DNA of 64,000 bases, from positions 124,001-188,000 of the forward strand of contig JADJPQ010000030.1 of the NCBI GenBank assembly GCA_016713175.1, read 5' to 3'. Of the stretch, positions 35,551 to 45,291 are shown in pieces. How positions within the stretch are numbered: position 1 is the first letter of the stretch; the number at the start of each line of letters is the position of its first letter. The notes below the pieces were generated by a model that saw only the letters and a program-made list of their open reading frames with translations, made no database searches and had not been told where the DNA came from. The stretch comes from Planctomycetota bacterium (GTDB lineage Bacteria; Planctomycetota; UBA1135; UBA2386). Made by a program: the position numbers and the translations under genes.

Positions 35551-38052
35551 ATGCGGACTCCCGGCCTCGTCGTCGTGTTCCTGCTGCTCATCGCCGGTGC
35601 GATCTTCTGCTGGTCCGGTCTCGCCGCCACTCCGGCCCCGATACTGCCGACTGCCGGTGACGTCGCCGCCGCGAGCCCCGAGGTGCAACGGGCCGAGCCC
35701 GTGGCGATGCCAACGGCCACCCAAGCCGCGACCGAACGCGATCTGGCCGCGGTTTCCCCGCCAGCCGTCGCCGACTTCCGACTCAGCGGTCGCTGCCTTG
35801 ACGCCGCGACCCGACAGCCGCTGGCAAGTATCGACGTGATCGCGGCGCGCGACGACGACGCCTGGTTCCACGGTGATTGGGCCACAGAACGCGAACTTGC
35901 GCGCACCACGACTGCCGGCGATGGCAGGTTCGAACTCCGTGTCGCCGCCGCGCCGACGATCCTGGCGCGGCTCGAGGCCCAGGACCGTGCCCGCCTGACT
36001 GGCCGGTGGCCGGCGCCGGCCGGCGGTGCTGTCGATGTCGGCGACATCCTGTTGCTGGCGGCGCGCCGAGTGCACGGCGAGGTCGTCGACGACCTGGGTG
36101 CGCCGGTCGGCGATGTACACGTGATTCTGCTGAACGCGCGTCCGGTGCCGCCAGGGTTCGCTTTGCGCGACGGGTTCAGCACCGACGCCGACGGCAGCGG
36201 CCGGTTCGCCATGCCGTGGCCGGTCCCGGTCGGTGACTACTATGTCGGCGTCAATCGCGGTGGCGCGCTGGTCTCTCCGCGGCAGGTCGACATCGTCGCC
36301 GGTACCGGACCGTTCCCGCTGCGCGTGGTGCTCGAACACACCGACCCCGCGGCGACGATCCACGGCCGCGTCACCGATGTGCTGGGCACGCCGATGGCCG
36401 GAGTCAGCCTCGAAGCGATCGGCGATGGTGCCGGCGGCACGGCGATCAGTCGCGCCGATGGTTCGTTCGCGCTGCGCAAGGGTGGACCGCGGCCTGACGA
36501 CGGCAAGACGGGTGTGCGGCTCATGGCCAGCGAACAGAAGGGGCTGCACGAACAGGCAGAACCGATCGTGGTGGCGTGGGGCAAGCGCGAGGTCGTGGTC
36601 GCGATGCGTCCGTTGGCGATGACGACACTGGTCGTGACCGATGGACTTGGCATGCCGATCGCCGATCACGATGCGTTCGTGCTGCGCGACAACGACGATC
36701 TGGTGCAGACGAAGATGGTGTCGGCGCGCGGCAACACGGATGGTCGCGTACGGATCGACAAGCTGCGTGTCGGCAAGTACCGCGTGCTGGTGCGGCCGGT
36801 GGCCACACCGGCGCAGGCGTCGCCTCTGGTACCGTTCGAAGTGGTCCCGGAGGGGGCGCCGCGCGCGGTGGCGGTGCAGCTACGACCGGCATGTGCGGTC
36901 ACCGTCGAGGTCGCCGGCACGGATGGTGCGGCCGTCGTCGGGACCCGCGTCGACGCGATCGCGGTGCTCGCCGGCAAGCCGCCCGAACAGTCGGCGGAAC
37001 TGCCGTTGCTGTCGACCCTTCGGGCCAAGGACCTGCTGCGGCAAGCGTCGCTGGTGATGGCGACCGCGGACTCGGATGCGGCGGGCAGGGTGGTGTTGCG
37101 CCTGCACCCAGGAACCTACGAACTGCGTCTGCGCGGGCCATTGCATGTGGCCACCGCGAGGTCGATCACGGTGACGGGCGACATGACGGTGCCGATCGCG
37201 GTCGAGGCCGGCGGTCGTCTCGCGGGACAACTCGGTTCGGCTGCGGCGGTGGCCCGGGTCCGTTCGTTCGATCCAGATCCAACGCGCGAACTGACGGTCG
37301 TCGCCAATCCGGTAGCCGGTGGCGTGGCCGCGGCGAGAGCCGTCGTCGACGGCGGCGGCGCGTTCGTGTTGGCGGGCCTGCGACCCGGCCCCTACGAGTT
37401 GCAGCTGCTGGTGCACATGCGCTGCAACAGTGAGCATGCGGGCGTCGTGGCCTTGCCGATCGACCGGATCGATCTGCCTGCCGGCGAGACGCCGCGCGCG
37501 TTCGCGATCGACGGTGCGCTGCCGGGTTCGGTGGTCGCGACGGTGACGCTCGACGGTCGCCCGTGGCCGCGCGCGCAGACGTTCCTGGTTCGCGCCGGCG
37601 CGAAGCGAACCAGCATCCGTTCGAGCTCGGACGAACACGGCGTGGTCCGTTCGCTGCTGCCGCCGGGCGAATACACCGCGAACGTGGCGTTCGCGGCCAA
37701 TCCGGGGCCGGGCTGGATCACGGTCCCGCTGCCGTTCCGCTGGCGGATCGAGGCCGGCAAGGAGGCGGCGGTCGCGCTGGCTGCGCGCAATCGGTCGCTG
37801 CGCGTTCGCCTGCTCGCGGCGGATGGCACACCGTTGCCCCAGGCGCGCGTGCGGGTCGATGGGCCGACGGGCTACTCTCGCACTGGGCCGTTGACCAGCG
37901 ACGGCGAAGGCGTCGTGCGGATCGAGCATGTGCCGTATGGGCCGTTCGATCTGCGGGTGACGACGGCGGCCGGCGAACTGCGGCTCGGGCCGGTGGAGCT
38001 TGGCGAAGCTGCCGATGCAGCGGCGGTCGACGCGCGGCCGCGTGGGCCGTGA
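35551..38052 (+). CDS. Membrane-anchored protein with many carboxypeptidase-regulatory-like repeats
   Basis: The 833-residue product begins with a signal or anchor (GLVVVFLLLIAGAIFCWSG). Ig-like repeats follow along most of the chain, with openings such as LSGRCLDAATRQPLASIDV, VHGEVVDDLGAPVGDVHV and IHGRVTDVLGTPMAGVSL and later SVVATVTLDGRPWPRAQTF. No catalytic motif is visible. It is the longest member of this protein style in the window and follows asnS by 65 bases. Role inferred as extracytoplasmic binding or structural. Confidence 0.8.
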   Translation: MRTPGLVVVFLLLIAGAIFCWSGLAATPAPILPTAGDVAAASPEVQRAEPVAMPTATQAATERDLAAVSPPAVADFRLSGRCLDAATRQPLASIDVIAARDDDAWFHGDWATERELARTTTAGDGRFELRVAAAPTILARLEAQDRARLTGRWPAPAGGAVDVGDILLLAARRVHGEVVDDLGAPVGDVHVILLNARPVPPGFALRDGFSTDADGSGRFAMPWPVPVGDYYVGVNRGGALVSPRQVDIVAGTGPFPLRVVLEHTDPAATIHGRVTDVLGTPMAGVSLEAIGDGAGGTAISRADGSFALRKGGPRPDDGKTGVRLMASEQKGLHEQAEPIVVAWGKREVVVAMRPLAMTTLVVTDGLGMPIADHDAFVLRDNDDLVQTKMVSARGNTDGRVRIDKLRVGKYRVLVRPVATPAQASPLVPFEVVPEGAPRAVAVQLRPACAVTVEVAGTDGAAVVGTRVDAIAVLAGKPPEQSAELPLLSTLRAKDLLRQASLVMATADSDAAGRVVLRLHPGTYELRLRGPLHVATARSITVTGDMTVPIAVEAGGRLAGQLGSAAAVARVRSFDPDPTRELTVVANPVAGGVAAARAVVDGGGAFVLAGLRPGPYELQLLVHMRCNSEHAGVVALPIDRIDLPAGETPRAFAIDGALPGSVVATVTLDGRPWPRAQTFLVRAGAKRTSIRSSSDEHGVVRSLLPPGEYTANVAFAANPGPGWITVPLPFRWRIEAGKEAAVALAARNRSLRVRLLAADGTPLPQARVRVDGPTGYSRTGPLTSDGEGVVRIEHVPYGPFDLRVTTAAGELRLGPVELGEAADAAAVDARPRGP

Positions 38053-38244
38053 CGACAGTCAGCGAACCGGGCTGTCTGCCAGACCGGAGGCGATCACCAC
38101 GCGCTCCATGGCGGCGATCTCCTTGTCCGCCAACTCACGGAAGAGCCGGCGCTTCCGTGCCGACAGCCGGCCCCGGTTGCCCGCACACAACTGCAAGGGG
38201 GCTCCATGGGGCCCGGATGGCCGTAACATGCCGCCGGACAAACC

Positions 38245-40011
38245 ATGAGAAGCAGCCGGTCCGGTCGTGGCCTCGGCATGGCGCTGGGGCTTGTTTCGGC
38301 GGCAGCGTCCGCCCAGGAAGAACTGTCGGCGCTGGTCGCGGACCTCGCGACTCCAGAACTGCAGGAGGCGGCGGTGGATCGCCTTTGCGAGCAGGGCGCG
38401 CGGGCCGTGCCGGCCTTGCGCGCCTGTCTGGCCGAGCCGTTGGCATCGGCAACGCAACTGTGCGCGGCGATGTTGGTCGCCGGCAGTCTCGCCGGCCACG
38501 CGTTCACGACCCTGCCGGACCTGCGGCGGCTGTATCAGTTCCATGACGACGCGGCGGTTCGTCGGCAGGCGATGTGGGCGATCGCGGCGATCGGTTCGAC
38601 GTGCACCGATCGGGCGTTGCTGCGCGAACTGTGGTTGCATCTGCGTGATCGCGGGTCGCTCGACGCCGATCTGTTCCTGGCCGACGTCGCGTACTACCGG
38701 CTGCTGCTGGCGGAACGCGCCGGCGTGTTCTACGAGGACGATCCAGAACGCAGGGACTGGGCCCCGTCGCATTGGCTGTTCAAGCCGGCGTCGACGATTG
38801 CGATCGCCGAACGCCTGAACTCGGGCCTGGCCGTCGCGATGCCGCGAATGCGCGAGCGGTTGCTCGCGTGCCTCGCGGCGGCGACCGACCGCAGTTGCCA
38901 GTCCTGGGAGCGGCGTCGGACCTGGGATGCCGCGACCGGCGAACTGGCGGTGGCCGCGTGGAGCAGCCTGCGCGAACAGACGCCGGCGGTCGCGCGCGGG
39001 TTGCTGCAGTACTGGGACCCTCGCTGGCGCGTTCACGGGCTGCAGGTGCTCGCCGGTCAAGATGCCTGGTTCTGGCGGGAACGGCTGGACGTCGTCGCGC
39101 GGCTGAACGACGCCGATTCGCGCGTTCGCGCGCATGCCCATGCGCTGGTGGCGACGTTCGGTGCCGAAGGGCTGCTGGCGATGCCGACGTTGCGGGTGCC
39201 GTTTGGCACGCTGGCGCAGACGGCCGAACGCGATGTCCTGGCCAGCAGCCTGCTGCGCGCGGCGATCGCGGCGACGCCGGCGCAGGAGGCCACATTGCGA
39301 GCGCTCGACGAAGCGTTGTTCCTGCGGCCCAAGTCGGGCGTCGCGGTCACGGCGGCGGATGCGGCGATGGTGGCGGCGATGCTGCGGGGATGTGGTGGCG
39401 TGCCCGGGCCGGTGATCGCAGCGGTGACGAGGACCCTGGCGCCGGGCAACGTGACGCCGGAGATCGTCGAAGCGCTGCTGATGCACTTGGAACGCGACGA
39501 CGTGCGCGATGTCGTGGTGGCTGCGTTGATCCGACTCGGGCCCGCGGTGCTGCGCGTCCAGCCGGAGTTCGAGGTGCAGGTGGCACGGGCGTGCATGGAT
39601 CGTTGGGTCCGCGGCGCCGTGTTCGCGCTGCAGGCAGAGATCATGGCCGGCAGCTCGGCATCGACCGACGAACTGCGTCACGCAGCCGCGTCGACGACCT
39701 GGTCGGTCGCGGTGCGCGCCTGGCTCGAGCTCGTGCAGCGCGGAGTGGTCTTCGACCCTGAGTTGCTGCGCGTGGTCGCAGCCGGCGCGACGGCGGACTG
39801 GCCGCTGCCGTGGATCGCACAGGGCAGCGACTGGGGCGATCGGACGAATCGTGGCAGCAGTGGCACGCAGCTGGCGGCGCCAGGTTCGTTGGTGACCCGG
39901 GCCGCGGCCCTGGTCGTCAGCACCGCCGGTCGGGACGACCGGCGCGTCGCCGCCGGCGAATTGCTGCGCGAACTGCGGCGCACGCTCGGCGGTCCCGCCG
40001 ACGGCTGGTGA
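38245..40011 (+). CDS. Secreted HEAT-repeat protein
   Basis: The 588-residue product carries a signal peptide (residues 1-24, ending SAAASAQ). The rest is almost wholly helical with repeated HEAT-like pairs, such as VRRQAMWAIAAIGSTCTD, VRAHAHALVATFGAEGLL and VRDVVVAALIRLGPAVLR. The last 60 residues end in another helix pair. No enzyme motif seen. HEAT-repeat proteins of this kind are common in planctomycetes as periplasmic scaffolds, often without a known partner. The 192 bases upstream contain no recognised gene. Confidence 0.78.
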   Translation: MRSSRSGRGLGMALGLVSAAASAQEELSALVADLATPELQEAAVDRLCEQGARAVPALRACLAEPLASATQLCAAMLVAGSLAGHAFTTLPDLRRLYQFHDDAAVRRQAMWAIAAIGSTCTDRALLRELWLHLRDRGSLDADLFLADVAYYRLLLAERAGVFYEDDPERRDWAPSHWLFKPASTIAIAERLNSGLAVAMPRMRERLLACLAAATDRSCQSWERRRTWDAATGELAVAAWSSLREQTPAVARGLLQYWDPRWRVHGLQVLAGQDAWFWRERLDVVARLNDADSRVRAHAHALVATFGAEGLLAMPTLRVPFGTLAQTAERDVLASSLLRAAIAATPAQEATLRALDEALFLRPKSGVAVTAADAAMVAAMLRGCGGVPGPVIAAVTRTLAPGNVTPEIVEALLMHLERDDVRDVVVAALIRLGPAVLRVQPEFEVQVARACMDRWVRGAVFALQAEIMAGSSASTDELRHAAASTTWSVAVRAWLELVQRGVVFDPELLRVVAAGATADWPLPWIAQGSDWGDRTNRGSSGTQLAAPGSLVTRAAALVVSTAGRDDRRVAAGELLRELRRTLGGPADGW

Positions 40012-40027
40012 GTTCGCGGCGCCGCGG

Positions 40028-41161
40028 CTACTGGAACGCCAGTTCGAGGCCGTTGCTGCCCGAGATGCCGATGCCGTTGACCGTGCCGTCCGGCAGGAAC
40101 AGCCCGGTGAACATGTAGGTGCCCGCGCCGAGCGTCGCCGGTTAGTTCAACGCGAACGCCGCGCGGCCGTTGGTCGCCAGGAATGGCGGCGTCACCGCGA
40201 ACGGATCGTTGTTGAGCACGCATGGCGCGCCACCGAACGGCGCCAGCGGCACGGTCGTCCGGGTCAAGCCGATCACGAACCAGCCGAACGTGGCGACGCT
40301 GGTCGAGCCCTGCATGCCGACGATGACCGTGCTGCCGACCCGCGGCGTCACCGACACCTGCGTGACCGGCACGCTGCCACCCGAGTCGGTGCAACCGGTG
40401 CCGTAGACCGTGGTCATGCCTGGACCCGGCGTGATGATGCCGGCGACCTCGAACACGCTGCGCTGCGCCAACCCGCCGCCGATGAAGAACGTTCCCGAGC
40501 GCGTGTCGATGTCGATGCCTTCCGGGCTGATCGGCAGCGAGCCGAGCGCGAACGCCTGGACCAGGGCTCCGGTGCGATCGACCTCGAGGATCTGATCACC
40601 GGTGTCTTCGCCCAGATAGAAATGGTCGTTGACCGGATTGTAGGTGAGGCCGTCCGGGTCGACGCTGCCGGCGCCGGTCAGCGCCACCGTCGACAGATTG
40701 GTGCCGGCGAAATCGAACTCGGCGAGGATGCGGGCGCTGTCGTTGGACACCCAGAGGCGCGCGTTGACGACGTCGATCGCGATCGCCGACGCGTCGATGA
40801 TGGCCGGCCTCGCCGAGAAGCTGGTGACCAGCGCGCCGGTTCGAGTCATTTCGTAGACGACCTCGGCTTCGTCGATGATCCACAGGTTGCCGGTCAGCGG
40901 GTGCACCTTGACCCCGATCGGCTGCGGCGACGCGATGCCGGGCACCACCGGCGGAGCGAACTGCGCGATCTGCGAACCGGTCCGTGAGAACTGGGTGATC
41001 AGGTCGTTGGTTTCGTCGACCACCCACACCGAGTCGTGGATGTGGTCGAGGGCGACGCCGCCGACGAACGCGTTGGCGTATGGCAGGGCCCAGGATTGCA
41101 CGATGGTCTGGCCGGTCAGGCCGGTGGCGAGGATGCCGAACAGGGAAGCGCGGGTCAGCAT
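40028..41161 (-). pseudogene. Secreted beta-propeller protein interrupted by a TAA near its C-terminus
   Basis: From ATG 41161 (signal MLTRASLFGILATGLTGQ) the frame encodes 339 residues of propeller units (VALDHIHDSVWVVDETND, VKVHPLTGNLWIIDEAE, IAIDVVNARLWVSNDSA) and then part of a C-terminal beta domain. It meets TAA at 40142-40144. In the same frame 37 more codons follow, reading like the end of that domain (ATLGAGTYMFTGLFLPDG, then a final LELAFQ) before TAG at 40028-40030. The pattern matches the last strands of other secreted proteins here, so the TAA looks like a nonsense mutation or sequence error. A truncated product lacking the last strands may still be made. TAA cannot be selenocysteine. 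Confidence 0.7.
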
Positions 41162-41286
41162 GGTGGGTCGTGGGGCAGTAGTGGGTCACGCATCGTAGCG
41201 GTCGGTGGACGGGTGCCCACTGCCCGGCGGGCTTGCCCGGATCGGCCCTTGTTCGCCGCCGTTGCGCCGCGCAGCATGGCGCGCCC

Positions 41287-43038
41287 GTGGACCTGACCCT
41301 CGAACAACGCCTGTTGCGCTTCCTTGCCCGGGAGGAACACGACGAGCATCGCGCCTACCGCGAACTGCTCGCGCAGCCGGTCGAACAGCGCGTGCTCGAT
41401 GGCGAGTGTCTGCACGGCGTGCGCTTCATCGGCCACGACGCCGGCACCTGGTCGTTCTATCTCGCCGACAACGGTTCCAAGTTCCGCGCCGGCGACACCG
41501 TCGCGGTCGGCGATGGGCTCGATCTGGACGCCGCGGTGCCGTTCGTCTACGCCGGCTACGACGCGCGAACCGGCGAACTGCGGCTCGAGCGCGACCCGTA
41601 CGTGAAGGACCTCGATTGCTGGCTCGAAGACGGTGAGACGTACGTGATCGACCGGCGGCCACTCGGCCTGCGCGGGCGGCTGCGCGACATCGTTCGAGCA
41701 GCGTTCGGCGAACGGGCACTGGCGGCGGTGCTGACCGGGCAGCACACGGTGGTTTGCGACGAAGGGCGCTATGGGCGCGCGGTGCAGCGGCTGGCCGATG
41801 CGGGGTTGAACGCCGCGCAGATCGAAGCGGGCGCGCGCGCGATCGCGACCGAGAGCCTGGCGCTGGTGCAGGGGCCGCCGGGCACCGGCAAGACGCGGTT
41901 GCTGGCGCAGGTGGTCGCGGCGCTGTGTCAGTACGGTTGCCGCGTCGCGCTGTGCGCGTTCACGCATCGTGCCGTCGACAACGCGCTGCTGGCGCTGCGG
42001 CGGGCGGCGCCGACCCTGCCGCTGGCCAAGGTCGGCAGCACGGTCGGCGACAGCGAGCAGGAACTGCGCCAGGCCGGCGTCGCGCGTCTCGATCCGCGGC
42101 GCAGCAAGCTGCCGGAGAAGGGCGCGGTGATCGCCGGCACGTGCTTCCAGCTCGCCAAGCTGCCCGATCGCGAGCGGTTCCACTACACGGTGTTCGACGA
42201 GGCCGGGCAGTTGCCGATCCCGCACGCGCTGCCGGGCATGCTGCGGGCGCAGCGCTGGCTGTTCTTCGGCGACCACCAGCAGTTGCCGCCGGTGGTGACC
42301 GGCACGCATGCCGACCGCGAAGCCGCCGCGTCGATCTTCGAGCACCTGCATCGCCGCTACGGATCGGTGCTGCTGGACACCACCTATCGGATGAACGACG
42401 GTGTCTGCCGCGTCGTCAGCGAGACGTTCTACGGTGGTCGGGTGGTGTCGGCAGCGCAGGCGGCGCCGCGCCGGATGCCGTTCCGCAGCGGCGGGCGGCT
42501 CGATGAAGTGTTGCAGCCCGAGCACGCCGTCACCTGGTTGCGGGTCGATCATCGACAGCCGGGCAGCCGTTCGCCGGAGGAGGCGCATGCGGTCGCCGAT
42601 GTCGTCGAGGATCTGATCCGTCAACACGGACTGCCGGCGACCGAGATCGCGGTGATCACGCCGTTTCGCGCCCAGGCCCGGTTGATCCGCTCGGCGCTGC
42701 AGCACAAGGCGCTGTCGATCGACGGGCTGGTCGTCGACACCGTCGAACGCATCCAGGGCCAGGAACGCGAAGTCGTCGTCGTGTCCCTGGCCGTCGGCGA
42801 CGTCGAGGGCACCCGCGGCAGCACGTTCCATCTGTCCGAGAACCGGCTGAACGTCGCGTTGTCGCGGGCGCGCAGCAAGGTCGTCGTGGTGGCCAGCGTG
42901 CAGGCGTTCTCGATGCTGCCGATGGACGCCGTGGCGCTGCGGATGGCCTCACGCTGCCAGGACCTCCGCGCGCGTTTGCACGAGGTCGACCTGTCGCGGC
43001 TGTATCTGGGCGCTGGCGTGCCCGTGGCGAGTCGCTGA
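41287..43038 (+). CDS. Superfamily 1 helicase, Upf1/DNA2-like
   Basis: The 583-residue cytoplasmic protein begins at GTG 41287; an upstream TTG in frame at 41233 seems less likely. An N-terminal 160-residue domain precedes the motor. Motor motifs are visible in order: motif I GPPGTGKTRLL, Ia LCAFTHRAVDNAL, motif II VFDEAGQ, motif III FFGDHQQLPPV, motif IV/V TVERIQGQEREVVVVSL and motif VI NVALSRARSKVVVV. The motif set and DEAG(Q) box fit the DNA2/NAM7/Upf1 group, which unwinds DNA or RNA 5' to 3'. Cellular role unknown. It is divergent from the interrupted propeller gene and its stop abuts that of the beta-helix gene. Confidence 0.9.
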   Translation: MDLTLEQRLLRFLAREEHDEHRAYRELLAQPVEQRVLDGECLHGVRFIGHDAGTWSFYLADNGSKFRAGDTVAVGDGLDLDAAVPFVYAGYDARTGELRLERDPYVKDLDCWLEDGETYVIDRRPLGLRGRLRDIVRAAFGERALAAVLTGQHTVVCDEGRYGRAVQRLADAGLNAAQIEAGARAIATESLALVQGPPGTGKTRLLAQVVAALCQYGCRVALCAFTHRAVDNALLALRRAAPTLPLAKVGSTVGDSEQELRQAGVARLDPRRSKLPEKGAVIAGTCFQLAKLPDRERFHYTVFDEAGQLPIPHALPGMLRAQRWLFFGDHQQLPPVVTGTHADREAAASIFEHLHRRYGSVLLDTTYRMNDGVCRVVSETFYGGRVVSAAQAAPRRMPFRSGGRLDEVLQPEHAVTWLRVDHRQPGSRSPEEAHAVADVVEDLIRQHGLPATEIAVITPFRAQARLIRSALQHKALSIDGLVVDTVERIQGQEREVVVVSLAVGDVEGTRGSTFHLSENRLNVALSRARSKVVVVASVQAFSMLPMDAVALRMASRCQDLRARLHEVDLSRLYLGAGVPVASR

Positions 43039-45291
43039 TCAGCGCAGGCGGATTCGCCCGATTTCGGTCACCGTGCGGATCGCCGTCGTGTCGATCGTGA
43101 TGCCGACGATGTGGAACGTCACGTCGCGCAGGGCCGATGGCACCCGGCCGTGCCAGGCCAGCTGACCCTGCACCAGTCCGCCGGCGGGTACCGTGGTCAG
43201 CGTGCCGACGCTGGCGCTGTCGCCGGCCAGCAGCGTCAGGAACGGCGTGTTCGCCAGCGGAATCGTCGTGCCGAGGACCTGGGTGGTGCCGCTCGGGCCA
43301 TCGATCTCGAGCAACAGCGCCGCCAGTGCACCATGGTCCGCGGCCGGGTAACGCGCCGTGAAACCGACGTTGCCACCGCCAGCAGGCATGAAGTCGGGGA
43401 AGAAGCCCAGCCGCGGCTGGTTTCCCGGCACCTCGTAGCCGCCGCAGTCGACGCGTGCGCCGACCAGGCGCGGCTGGCCCCACGCATCCGTCGTGCCGGC
43501 GGGCTGCACGATCGCGGCGTTGCCGCTGTCGATCAGCGGACTCGTTCGCTGGAGACGCCAATCGCCGGCGGCCGGATCGAGGAACCGCGGATCGGTGGTG
43601 CGGTTGCCATTGCCATTGGGTGCCGGGATGCGGAACACGCTGTTGGCGGCGACGACGAGCCCGTCGGACGTCGTCGTCGACAGGTCTTCGACCGCGTTGT
43701 TCCACAGGATGCACGAGTCGACATCGACGCGGCTCGGCTGGCCGTTCCACGTATTGGTGGCGTAGATGCCGCGTTGATTGCCGACGATCGTCGACAGCTC
43801 ACAGCGCAGCGGCGGCCCGGCGCGCAGCATCACGCCGAGCCCGCCGGAACCGGCGATCAGGCAGTTGACGATCCGGTTGCCCGACAGCATGCGGCCGTCG
43901 GTGATGCAATGGATGCCATAGACCGTCGGACGCAGCACCGTGCAGGCGTGGATCAGCGTGTTGCCGACGTTCTCGATCGTGATGCCGGTGCCGCGCGCGT
44001 CGCGAACGGTCAGGTCGGGGCCGACCACGACGTCCTGGCTGCCATCGCGGATCCACAGCGAGATGCCGTCGTTTTCGGCGAACGTGCCGCCGGCGATCCG
44101 CGACCGTGGCGATTGGCGGAGGTCCATGCCGACGCCCCGATTGCGGGCCACCGATTCATTGCCGACGAACTGCAGGTCGGCGCAGTACAGCACCATGACA
44201 CCGACCGAGCGGTTGTCGTCGATCCGATTGCCCGGGCCGCAGGTCATGCCGGGTGCGTTGTAGAGCAGTACGCCGTTGCCGAGATTGTCCCGCAGAGTGC
44301 ACTGCTCGATGCGCGTCGACGGTGTGCTCCAGACCTCGACGCCGTTGCCGAAGTTGCGTTCGATCGTGCAGCGGCGCAGCGTGGGCCGCAACGTGCCGGT
44401 CCCGACATCGATGCCGGCACCGATGCTCTCGGCAATGCGGGTGTCCTCGACGACGATGTCGCTGCCGTTGTCGACGTGCACGCCGATGGCGCCGTTGCCG
44501 ACGACGTCGGCGTTCTGCAGGCCGATGACTCCGGTGTTGGCGACCGTGTAGAACAACACGCCGTGCGAACGGTTGCCGGCGGCCCGGCTGCGCGGCCTGC
44601 CGTTGCGGCCCAGTGCGATGCGCGTCGCCGGCAGCACCATCACGCCGATGTTGTTGCGTTCGGCGACGAACGACTCGATGGCGACGTCGCTGTTGCTGCT
44701 GGTGACCACGATGCCGTCACCGGTGTTGTCGAGGGCTTCGACCACGCCGCCGACGCCGAGGCGCGAACCATCGCAATCCTCGAGTCGCACGCCGATGCCG
44801 GCCAGCGAGGTGCGCAGCCGCGCGACCAGCAGTCGTGGTGCCTGGTAGCCCCAGAACGCGTACTGGGTGCCGCCGGTGATCTCGACATCGTCGACGCGCA
44901 CATCCCCCGCGGTGATTCGCAGGCCGACGCCGCGGTCGACGAGGATCGACAGCGGCGCCAGGATCTGCGAGCCGGAGCCCTGCAGGAACAGCACCGTGCC
45001 GGTGGTCGTCGCGGTCGGGATGCGACCGTCGAGGATCAGGCGGCCGGTGACGCCGGTCCGTCGGATCGTGATCGGCCGACTCGCCGTGAGCAGCGGCAGC
45101 ACGGTCTGCAGCACGATCGTGCCGGCGACGCGGACGTCGATGATCGGCGAGGTGGCCGTGTTGGCGGTGATGATCGCGGTGCGCAGCGAGCCGGCACCGC
45201 TGTTGGCCAGCGTGGTGACCGGGATGATCGTCTGCGCCACGGCGATCGGCGCGGACAGCGCCAGCAAGGTCACGGACAGCGACAGCCTCAT
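43039..45291 (-). CDS. Secreted right-handed parallel beta-helix protein
   Basis: The 750-residue product has a signal peptide (RLSLSVTLLALSAPIAVAQ). About 500 residues follow as beta-helix coils with repeated GV/GI turns: NTGDGIVVTSSNSDVAIE, GAIGVHVDNGSDIVVEDT, FGNGVEVWSTPSTRIEQC and GNGVLLYNAPGMTCGPG. A DPRFLDPAAGDWRLQRTSPL segment then leads to a C-terminal beta domain, a layout of polymorphic-outer-membrane or parallel beta-helix secreted proteins. Polysaccharide binding or lyase activity is possible, but no lyase site was identified. Its ATG overlaps the stop of the upstream beta-helix gene (ATGA). Confidence 0.85.
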   Translation of the reverse strand: MRLSLSVTLLALSAPIAVAQTIIPVTTLANSGAGSLRTAIITANTATSPIIDVRVAGTIVLQTVLPLLTASRPITIRRTGVTGRLILDGRIPTATTTGTVLFLQGSGSQILAPLSILVDRGVGLRITAGDVRVDDVEITGGTQYAFWGYQAPRLLVARLRTSLAGIGVRLEDCDGSRLGVGGVVEALDNTGDGIVVTSSNSDVAIESFVAERNNIGVMVLPATRIALGRNGRPRSRAAGNRSHGVLFYTVANTGVIGLQNADVVGNGAIGVHVDNGSDIVVEDTRIAESIGAGIDVGTGTLRPTLRRCTIERNFGNGVEVWSTPSTRIEQCTLRDNLGNGVLLYNAPGMTCGPGNRIDDNRSVGVMVLYCADLQFVGNESVARNRGVGMDLRQSPRSRIAGGTFAENDGISLWIRDGSQDVVVGPDLTVRDARGTGITIENVGNTLIHACTVLRPTVYGIHCITDGRMLSGNRIVNCLIAGSGGLGVMLRAGPPLRCELSTIVGNQRGIYATNTWNGQPSRVDVDSCILWNNAVEDLSTTTSDGLVVAANSVFRIPAPNGNGNRTTDPRFLDPAAGDWRLQRTSPLIDSGNAAIVQPAGTTDAWGQPRLVGARVDCGGYEVPGNQPRLGFFPDFMPAGGGNVGFTARYPAADHGALAALLLEIDGPSGTTQVLGTTIPLANTPFLTLLAGDSASVGTLTTVPAGGLVQGQLAWHGRVPSALRDVTFHIVGITIDTTAIRTVTEIGRIRLR

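Noticed and set aside
40142..40144. Recoding of TAA in the propeller gene
   Set aside because: No known bacterial system reads TAA as an amino acid while also using it as stop in this way; mutation or error is simpler.
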